From Bacillus sp. FJAT-18017 (GTDB taxonomy: Bacteria; Bacillota; Bacilli; Bacillales; Cytobacillaceae), in assembly GCF_001278805.1 (NCBI RefSeq), contig NZ_CP012602.1:2262001-2326000 (forward strand): 64,000 nt of DNA, written 5' to 3'. Under the pieces are notes generated by a model. That model saw only the letters and a list, made by a program, of their open reading frames with translations. It was not told where the DNA came from and made no database searches. This document shows, one piece after another, positions 59,081 to 64,000 of this stretch. A program made the translations under genes and the position numbers. Every line of letters starts with the position of its first letter. Positions within the stretch are counted from its first letter, which is position 1.

Positions 59081-59310
59081 TTCAAGGACAATTCGATGTG
59101 TCTCCAAGCATGAAATGTCCTTGAAATGCGTCTTCGAGTACAATTTGATGTTCCGCCGAGTTTAAAATGTCCATGAAATGCATCTTCGAGTACAATTTGA
59201 TGTTCTGCCGAGCTTAAAATGTCCTTGAAATGCATCTTCGAGTACAATTTGATGTTCCGCCAAGCGTAAAATGCCCTTGAAATGCTTCTTCAAGATCAAT
59301 TCGTTGTGTA
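59081..59310 (+). repeat. 52-bp tandem repeat array, family A (copy 4)
   Basis: TTC(A/G)AG at 59081, 59133, 59185, 59237 and 59289: four perfect 52-bp steps. Consensus TTCGAGTACAATTTGATGTT, a variable ~10 bases, then TTAAAATGTCCTTGAAATGC. The best-preserved example of the family. Confidence 0.95.
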
Positions 59311-59369
59311 CCCAAATTTTAGAAATCTTTAGTTTAGATATTCAGCACAACTTTCTCCAACATTTACCA

Positions 59370-59400
59370 TCGCCTTCCAAGCCCGGGGAGGCGATTTTTC
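59370..59400 (+). terminator. Hairpin terminator
   Basis: TCGCCTTCC pairs with GGGAGGCGA, followed by TTTTTC. It lies after the array, upstream of yodN. Confidence 0.65.
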
Positions 59401-59478
59401 TATTCGCCAATCGTGTGCGATTAAACAATATGTGCATATACTATTGTAATCATCGGAGCTCATAAGGGGGTGAATCAG

Positions 59479-60171
59479 ATGGAGAAGGGGAAGCAACCAA
59501 AGTTTAAAATGGGTGAAACGGTTGTTATTGTCATGTATGGAACTGTTGGTACAATTACGGATATCCAATGGGTAGGCGGACAGTATGTGTACGAAGTGAA
59601 CAAAAGTGAAGGCCTTTATGTCGAGTCCTCGCTCCAGCTGCTTTCGGAGTACGAAGGTACCCCTGTAGGGCAGGAGCATTTGGATATAGAATACAAATAT
59701 TTTTTCGGAGATATTGTCCAGGTTAAGGGATATGGCAATGAATTATTTCGGGTTGTTGGTGTCAGGACAGAAATATGGCGCTACAAGGAAGATGCCTGGG
59801 AGGATATCATTTACGAGCTTGCCAGAGTAAAAGATGGCGAATGGCTTGAAGCAGGTGAAGAGGAACTAACTCTTTTGGCCGATGCCGATCACGCCGAAAC
59901 ATTCATCAATAAACTTGGTTTCTTGCATATTGTCGGTAAGCAAGAAAAAGCAAGGAAGCAGAAGCAAGAAGTGTCAAGAAAGAACGCAGAGGCTGAAGAA
60001 TTAGAGCGAATAAAAGAACGGCGGCAGCTGATTGACCGTTTACTTGATATCTACAATGATTACCGGATATTGAATGAGATGTTCGGAGACCACGAATATA
60101 TTCAGGTTATGGAAGTTATAATGAAGAAGCTGAAGAACCTGAACTCGAAAGACGGAAAAAAGCATGTCTGA
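59479..60171 (+). CDS. yodN: YodN-like protein
   Basis: A 230-residue protein. N-terminal half is beta-rich, with KOW/SH3-like segments (FKMGETVVIVMYGTVGTITDIQWVGGQYVYEV and YFFGDIVQVKGYGNELFRVVG). C-terminal part is a charged coiled coil (KQEKARKQKQEVSRKNAEAEELERIKERRQLIDR). Position beside yozE and yozD identifies it as the YodN homologue; function unknown. ATG 59479 follows AAGGGGGTGA. Confidence 0.85.
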   Translation: MEKGKQPKFKMGETVVIVMYGTVGTITDIQWVGGQYVYEVNKSEGLYVESSLQLLSEYEGTPVGQEHLDIEYKYFFGDIVQVKGYGNELFRVVGVRTEIWRYKEDAWEDIIYELARVKDGEWLEAGEEELTLLADADHAETFINKLGFLHIVGKQEKARKQKQEVSRKNAEAEELERIKERRQLIDRLLDIYNDYRILNEMFGDHEYIQVMEVIMKKLKNLNSKDGKKHV

Positions 60172-60297
60172 CCGTCCCTTCCATAGTCGTTCCCCACTAT
60201 AATCAACATCTTTACAACCTTCAAGCGGCTAAATTTCCATTCTCTAAGCATGATTAAAACCACTTGAACATACATTCTCTAAAAAGGAGGAGATCAA

Positions 60298-60462
60298 ATG
60301 GGAGAAATCGAAGTGATCATCGATACAGAAGAAATTGCTGAATTTTTCTTTCATGAGCTTGTGAAACGAGGATATACACCAACCGAAGAGGAACTTGAAG
60401 AGCTTGCAGACATCACATTTGAATACCTCCTGGAAAAGAGTATCATCGACGAAGAAAATTAA
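60298..60462 (+). CDS. yozD: YozD family protein
   Basis: A 54-residue acidic helical protein (MGEIEVIIDTEEIAEFFFHELVKRGY...), very close to B. subtilis YozD, with the DTEEIAEFF start and DITFEYLL segment. SD AAAGGAGG precedes ATG 60298. Function unknown. A hairpin terminator (GCGGCCT/AGGCCGC) follows at 60474-60497. Confidence 0.88.
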   Translation: MGEIEVIIDTEEIAEFFFHELVKRGYTPTEEELEELADITFEYLLEKSIIDEEN

Positions 60463-60587
60463 AGCCAACTGTAGCGGCCTGCCACAAGGAAGGCCGCATT
60501 ATTGTGATAAAAATTATCGAGCAGCACCGAAACCTTTTTAAATAGCAAGCGTATATATCTTTATCAAAATTGGGGAGGAACAATGCA

Positions 60588-60758
60588 ATGCTGAAAAAGT
60601 TGCTTAAAATGCTTATGAAATCAAAGATGCATAAACCATATTACAGCTCCAGTGATGCCTGGAAGCACATGAAGCACAAGAAGCATGGACACTACGGGCA
60701 CGGATACTATAAACACTCATATAAAAAGAAGAGCTTTTCGAGTTTCTTCAGCAGCTAA
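60588..60758 (+). CDS. Small His/Lys/Tyr-rich protein
   Basis: A 56-residue basic protein with a helical start (MLKKLLKMLMKSK) and a tail of HK, HGHYGHGYY and KKK motifs (nine histidines, seven tyrosines), ending SFSSFFSS. The composition recalls spore-coat or metal-binding peptides. SD GGGGAGGA. It sits just before the kinase-spo0M pair. Family not recognised. Confidence 0.65.
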   Translation: MLKKLLKMLMKSKMHKPYYSSSDAWKHMKHKKHGHYGHGYYKHSYKKKSFSSFFSS

Positions 60759-60837
60759 AAAGCATGGGCAGCCATACCGCCTTGAAGCGAATCTGGACTA
60801 TCCGATAAACAGGAGGCATTAAAGGGAGGTTCTCAAT

Positions 60838-61659
60838 TTGCTGAAAAGGCTTATTCTTTTTTTATCCCATCTGTTCGAAAAGCCATTTCCACCCGGTACA
60901 CTTGTAGCTGAACGATACACGGTGGTCCGCTTGCTCGGAACTGGAGGATATGGCCACACCTATCAGGTGATTGATCAAGAAACCGGAAGTCAGGTTGCCT
61001 TGAAGGCGCTCCGCTTGCATAAACGTATTTCCCGCTCAGGAAAAGCTGGATTTGAAAGGGAAAAGGAATTTTTGCAAAAGATTCAAACATCTGGGGTACC
61101 AGCTTATTATGATAGCGGGAAGCATGAAGGAAAACCGTATTATACAATGGAATTGGTTGAAGGCAAGAATTTTGAACAAATCATCTTTGAGGAAGGCCGT
61201 TCATTCGACGAAAGGCAGGCATTCGAGGTTGCAAGTGAAATTCTTGACATCCTATACGGACTGCATCAGCAAGGAATTATCCACCGGGACGTAAGGATTC
61301 CGAATGTAATCCAGAGTAAAGACAGAATCTATTTACTTGATTTGGGCCTGGCACAAACCGCTGTGATGGCAAAGGGGCATGCCTTTTTTAAAAAATATCA
61401 TCCTCGAAAGGAAAGGAATGTACAGGCTGATTTCTATGGGTTGGGCCACTTTATCCTTTTCCTTCTTTATTCCTCCTATAGTCCGGCACCTGGACAGAAG
61501 GAACAAAGCTGGGCAGAAGAACTTGATATTTCTCAACAGGCAAGGGCGATTATTAAAAGGCTTTTAAAAATCGATGGCGAATATAGTAGTTGCAGTGAAG
61601 TTCAAATAGACATTAGTCGATTGATAAATGAGGAGGAGAAGGAGAATGTCATTATTTAA
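60838..61659 (+). CDS. Serine/threonine protein kinase family protein
   Basis: A 273-residue cytosolic Hanks-type kinase without a membrane or PASTA part. Gly-rich loop LLGTGGYGHTY, invariant Lys in VALKALRL, Glu in FEREKEFL, catalytic loop IIHRDVRIPNVI (Asp and Asn present, the usual Lys replaced by Arg), and DLGLAQ in place of DFG. All key residues for catalysis are there except the Arg-for-Lys change. TTG 60838 follows AAAGGGAGG. Its last 14 bases overlap spo0M, implying coupled translation and a functional link. Confidence 0.88.
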   Translation: MLKRLILFLSHLFEKPFPPGTLVAERYTVVRLLGTGGYGHTYQVIDQETGSQVALKALRLHKRISRSGKAGFEREKEFLQKIQTSGVPAYYDSGKHEGKPYYTMELVEGKNFEQIIFEEGRSFDERQAFEVASEILDILYGLHQQGIIHRDVRIPNVIQSKDRIYLLDLGLAQTAVMAKGHAFFKKYHPRKERNVQADFYGLGHFILFLLYSSYSPAPGQKEQSWAEELDISQQARAIIKRLLKIDGEYSSCSEVQIDISRLINEEEKENVII

Positions 61660-62416
61660 TAAGATGCTTGCATCGGTTGGGATTGGAGCTTCTAAGGTTG
61701 ATACGAGGCTGGAAAAGGATACACTTACACCGGGTGAAACTGTTAAAGGTGTGGTTGTTATTACTGGAGGGAGCACTGAACAAAGCATTGATTCAATTTA
61801 TTTGTCATTAAATACTACATATTTAAAGGAATCCGATGATAAAAAATACAGTGTTAATGCATGTATCGACCGCTTTAAGGTAGCGGATCCATTCATCATT
61901 AAACCAGGTGAAAAAAAGGAACTTCCTTTCTCATTCAGGCTGCCTCTTGATACACCGGTCACGATTGGACGTTCAAAGATCTGGCTTTCAACAGGGCTTG
62001 ATATAAAAAATGCGATTGATCCAACAGATACTGATTACATTCGGGTTGCTCCAAATCCGACGATGTCCGCAATTCTCTCAGCTGTTGAGGAGCTGGGATT
62101 CAGGCTGAGGGAAGCAGATTGCGAACAGGCGCCGCGCCGGATGCGTGTAAGGCTGCCGTTCGTGCAGGAGTTTGAATTTGTTCCTGTTGGCGGACAGTTC
62201 AGGGGAAGGCTTGATGAATTGGAAGTAGTCCTCATTCCAAACAGTCATGGTGATATTGAAGTGTTGATGCAGGTTGACCGCCGTGCCCGGGGATTTGGAG
62301 GCTTTTTATCTGAAGCACTGTCAACGGATGAATCAAACGTCCGCTTCGTTGTTACACCTTCAGAAGCGCCTTACGTCAGGCAAAAACTTCAATCGATTAT
62401 TGAACGATATTCATAA
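61646..62416 (+). CDS. spo0M: Sporulation-control protein Spo0M
   Basis: A 256-residue arrestin-like protein (MSLFNKMLASVGIGASKVDTRLEKDTLTPGETVKG...). Two beta-sandwich halves; PGEKKELPFSFRLPLDTPVT and GIGASKVDT are conserved in Spo0M. It modulates sporulation and cell morphology in B. subtilis. ATG 61646 follows GAGGAGGAGAAGGAG and lies inside the kinase gene end. Terminator at 62426. Confidence 0.93.
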   Translation: MSLFNKMLASVGIGASKVDTRLEKDTLTPGETVKGVVVITGGSTEQSIDSIYLSLNTTYLKESDDKKYSVNACIDRFKVADPFIIKPGEKKELPFSFRLPLDTPVTIGRSKIWLSTGLDIKNAIDPTDTDYIRVAPNPTMSAILSAVEELGFRLREADCEQAPRRMRVRLPFVQEFEFVPVGGQFRGRLDELEVVLIPNSHGDIEVLMQVDRRARGFGGFLSEALSTDESNVRFVVTPSEAPYVRQKLQSIIERYS

Positions 62417-62425
62417 GTTATTTAA

Positions 62426-62455
62426 GAGGATGGGGAGACCCACCCTCTTTTTTTG
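62426..62455 (+). terminator. Terminator after spo0M
   Basis: AGAGGATGGG pairs with CCCACCCTCT (one G-T-type pair), then TTTTTTT. Confidence 0.9.
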
Positions 62456-62462
62456 TCTAACT

Positions 62463-62608
62463 CAGCTGCCAAGTATACTTCTGTCCCATTATTACGATAA
62501 GTCAAAATCGATTTACTCGTGCGGACGCTGACCACTAAGGGAAGCTTCTGTAAATAAACATTACAGAGACAGGCGCACTTTGCCTGTCTCGATTCGCTTG
62601 CACTTTTC
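62463..62608. repeat. Dispersed repeat, copy 3 (degenerate relic)
   Basis: AGTATACTTCTGTCCCATTA followed by TACGATAAGTCAA-ATCGATT matches the corresponding part of copies 1 and 2, and CTTGCACTTTTCTT resembles their 3' end. The middle is replaced by an unrelated stretch with its own inverted repeats (CTGTAAATAAACATTACAG; ACAGGCGCACTTTGCCTGT). Confidence 0.65.
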
Positions 62609-62737
62609 TTATGTGTTCTTGCGTTTTTTGGCCGAATACTCTTTGGCATGTGCCTCATGTTCGGCAATTATTGCTTCCGGAGGAATATGGTTATTCTTTT
62701 TAGGTGAGTTTATACGATTTCTGTGCTTTTTACCCAT
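62609..62737 (-). CDS. Small basic protein (42 residues)
   Basis: MGKKHRNRINSPKKNNHIPPEAI... with KRKNT at the end; ATG 62737 is preceded by a textbook SD (AGGAGGTATGTAA). Very basic at both ends with an acidic middle (AEHEAHAKEYSAKK). Size and composition suggest a spore or RNA/DNA-binding peptide; family not recognised. Its 3' end runs into the dispersed repeat relic. Confidence 0.65.
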   Translation of the reverse strand: MGKKHRNRINSPKKNNHIPPEAIIAEHEAHAKEYSAKKRKNT

Positions 62738-62945
62738 TTACATACCTCCTAAGGTTTTAATTGCAGCATGCCTGGATAATGGTGTTAACAAAGAATATCT
62801 TCCCAAGAAGAGGCTATGCTATAAATAGTTTGCCCCGTCAGGAATTCTCCATCCATCGGCTAAGTAAACGTTTTAAAAATGCTCCAATATATGCTATGAT
62901 AGATAAGTTGTTAGACATCATACTTTTAATTCTAGGAGGATTAAG

Positions 62946-63650
62946 ATGAGTATTCACATTGGTGCCAAAGAAAATGAAATCGCGGAAATAGTACTGCTAC
63001 CTGGAGATCCACTCAGGGCAAAATATATTGCTGAAACCTTCCTTGAAGGTGCAACGTGCTATAACGAAGTAAGAAATATGTTTGGTTTTACTGGTACATA
63101 TAAAGGAAAGAGAATCTCAGTCCAGGGTACTGGAATGGGTGTTCCATCCATTTCGATTTATGCAAACGAGCTGCTTGAAAGCTATAATGCACAAACCCTT
63201 ATCCGCGTTGGTACTTGCGGGGCTATCCAAAAGGATGTAAAGGTCAGGGATGTTATCCTTGCGATGACTTCTTCCACCGATTCACAAATCAACAAACTTG
63301 AGTTCGGCGGTATCGATTTTGCCCCTCATGCAAACTTTGAGCTGCTTCGGAATGCCTATGATGCGGGATTGGAAAAAGGTTTAAACCTTCGTGTCGGAAA
63401 CGTATTCACAGCAGACTTGTTTTACAATGATCATGGCGACCTTGAAAAACTTGCCAAGTATCAAGTTCTTGCTGTTGAAATGGAGACAACAGCTCTATAT
63501 ACGCTTGCAGCGAAATATGGCCGTAAAGCATTGTCCATTCTGACTGTAAGTGACCACATTCTGACTGGTGAAGCAACATCTTCAGAAGAGCGCCAGACGA
63601 CTTTTAATGAAATGATTGAAGTGGCACTTGAAGCCGCTATTAAGGAATAG
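62946..63650 (+). CDS. deoD: Purine-nucleoside phosphorylase
   Basis: A 234-residue hexameric DeoD-type enzyme that splits purine nucleosides with phosphate. [56 protein letters not shown] and [17 protein letters not shown] (ribose-binding EMET) are the family motifs, and the general-acid Asp is in [16 protein letters not shown] before ATG 62946. Terminator at 63664. Confidence 0.97.
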   Translation: MSIHIGAKENEIAEIVLLPGDPLRAKYIAETFLEGATCYNEVRNMFGFTGTYKGKRISVQGTGMGVPSISIYANELLESYNAQTLIRVGTCGAIQKDVKVRDVILAMTSSTDSQINKLEFGGIDFAPHANFELLRNAYDAGLEKGLNLRVGNVFTADLFYNDHGDLEKLAKYQVLAVEMETTALYTLAAKYGRKALSILTVSDHILTGEATSSEERQTTFNEMIEVALEAAIKE

Positions 63651-63663
63651 TTTGGATGACATT

Positions 63664-63693
63664 GGCTCTCCTCTGTGAGAGCCTTTTCTTTTT
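63664..63693 (+). terminator. Terminator after deoD
   Basis: GGCTCTC pairs with GAGAGCC, followed by TTTTCTTTTTT. Confidence 0.9.
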
Positions 63694-63868
63694 TGATAAA
63701 AGTTTTTATTATATACAGCAGGGTATACAGTCTACTAGGCTTTCACAATGTATAACTTGTGACCAACAGTGAAATGCTGGAAAGGGAATGCCTCCCCTTG
63801 CTCTGTACAAGCTGGGGGCTTATACTACAATAGATAAATTCGCTTTAAATTGAAACGCAGGTGATCAC

Positions 63869-64000
63869 TTGAAAAAACTAGCAATTCTACTCTGCAGTAG
63901 TCTTCTTTTAACAAGCTGCAGCCAAGTTGAGTCGATTCTTAAAAATCCATTCTCTAAAGAAAAGAATATAGATACGGAAACGCCAACTGAAAAAGAGAAA
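63869..64000 (+). CDS. Lipoprotein, partial (probably YodJ-like carboxypeptidase)
   Basis: The first 44 codons of a gene running off the window. TTG start after AGGTGAT; signal peptide KKLAILLCSSLLLTSCS with lipobox LTSC (Cys 17), then a polar Lys/Glu-rich linker. In B. subtilis deoD is followed by yodJ, a lipoprotein D-Ala-D-Ala carboxypeptidase, so that identity is inferred from order only; the catalytic part is outside the window. Confidence 0.65.
   Translation, partial: MKKLAILLCSSLLLTSCSQVESILKNPFSKEKNIDTETPTEKEK

Noticed and set aside
4371..59310. Tandem arrays as CRISPR loci
   Set aside because: Units are contiguous with gradual divergence and no unique spacers alternating with identical repeats; no cas genes are present.
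1..64000. tRNA or rRNA genes
   Set aside because: No cloverleaf with a TTCGA-type T-loop and CCA end, and no rRNA-like conserved stretches, were found on reading both strands.

Overview
The window is a chromosomal segment of an endospore-forming member of the Bacillaceae. It carries spore genes (sspL, a YjcZ-type gene, spo0M) and strong GGAGG ribosome binding sites with many TTG/GTG starts. It also has long blocks in the order known from the Bacillus subtilis ypb-ypm and yod/yoz regions: bpsA-bpsB-dynA-ypcP; RNase H-like genes-ypeQ-cspD; ypgQ, ypgR, brxA, ypiP, ypjP; thyA-dfrA-plsC; ypmP-degV-ypmQ-ypmR-ypmS; yozE-yodN-yozD; deoD-yodJ. Species cannot be named from this sequence alone.

Layout. 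1-9.5 kb is respiratory: a Crp/Fnr regulator with two DUF2249 genes, divergent from a quinol nitric oxide reductase and a third DUF2249 gene; then an M32 carboxypeptidase and a transporter; then a ba3-type cytochrome oxidase operon including a small subunit IIa gene. Four Crp/Fnr-like operators lie in front of these units at promoter-compatible distances, suggesting one low-oxygen/NO regulon. 9.8-24.4 kb holds an SDR dehydrogenase, type III polyketide synthase plus methyltransferase, the double dynamin, 5'-3' exonuclease, sspL, a PAP2-like protein, a second EamA transporter, two RNase H-like proteins and a cold-shock protein. 24.5-41.2 kb is housekeeping: topB, fhs, glutathione peroxidase, DegV, HD hydrolase, ABC-F protein, cvfC/ypgR, bacilliredoxin, methyltransferase, an LF-like secreted metallopeptidase, thymidylate synthase/DHFR and an acyltransferase. 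41.5-44.3 kb has tatA-tatC followed by a truncated hypD and an intact hypE, apparently the remains of a hydrogenase-maturation operon. 44.4-48 kb is a biofilm-matrix cluster: a SinR-like repressor divergent from tapA-sipW-tasA and a fourth gene for an LPVTA wall-anchored TasA-family protein. Textbook SinR boxes fill the intergenic region. 48-64 kb returns to the ypm and yoz/yod genes, a second DegV, a second-type RsgA, PTS EIIA, SGNH hydrolases, a Ser/Thr kinase overlapping spo0M, deoD and the start of a lipoprotein gene cut by the window end.

The most unusual feature lies between the genes. At least eight non-coding stretches carry tandem arrays with an almost invariant period of 52 or 53 bp, and one has a 21-bp period. 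The arrays belong to several sequence families that share no obvious sequence, yet the 52/53-bp units each carry an inverted repeat. 52-53 bp is five and 21 bp is two turns of B-DNA, so all units are in helical phase. Four arrays (4.4, 17.6, 35.3 and 59.2 kb) are one family. There is also a compact structured element at 22.2 kb resembling an IscB/HEARO-type omega RNA without its ORF, and a dispersed ~140-bp repeat in three copies, one of them split by an insertion.

Four small genes of 41-54 codons (cytochrome oxidase IIa, a zinc-ribbon protein, YozD, and a membrane protein at 11.2 kb), a 42-codon basic protein at 62.6 kb, and shorter candidates of 20-30 codons are annotated from their ribosome binding sites.
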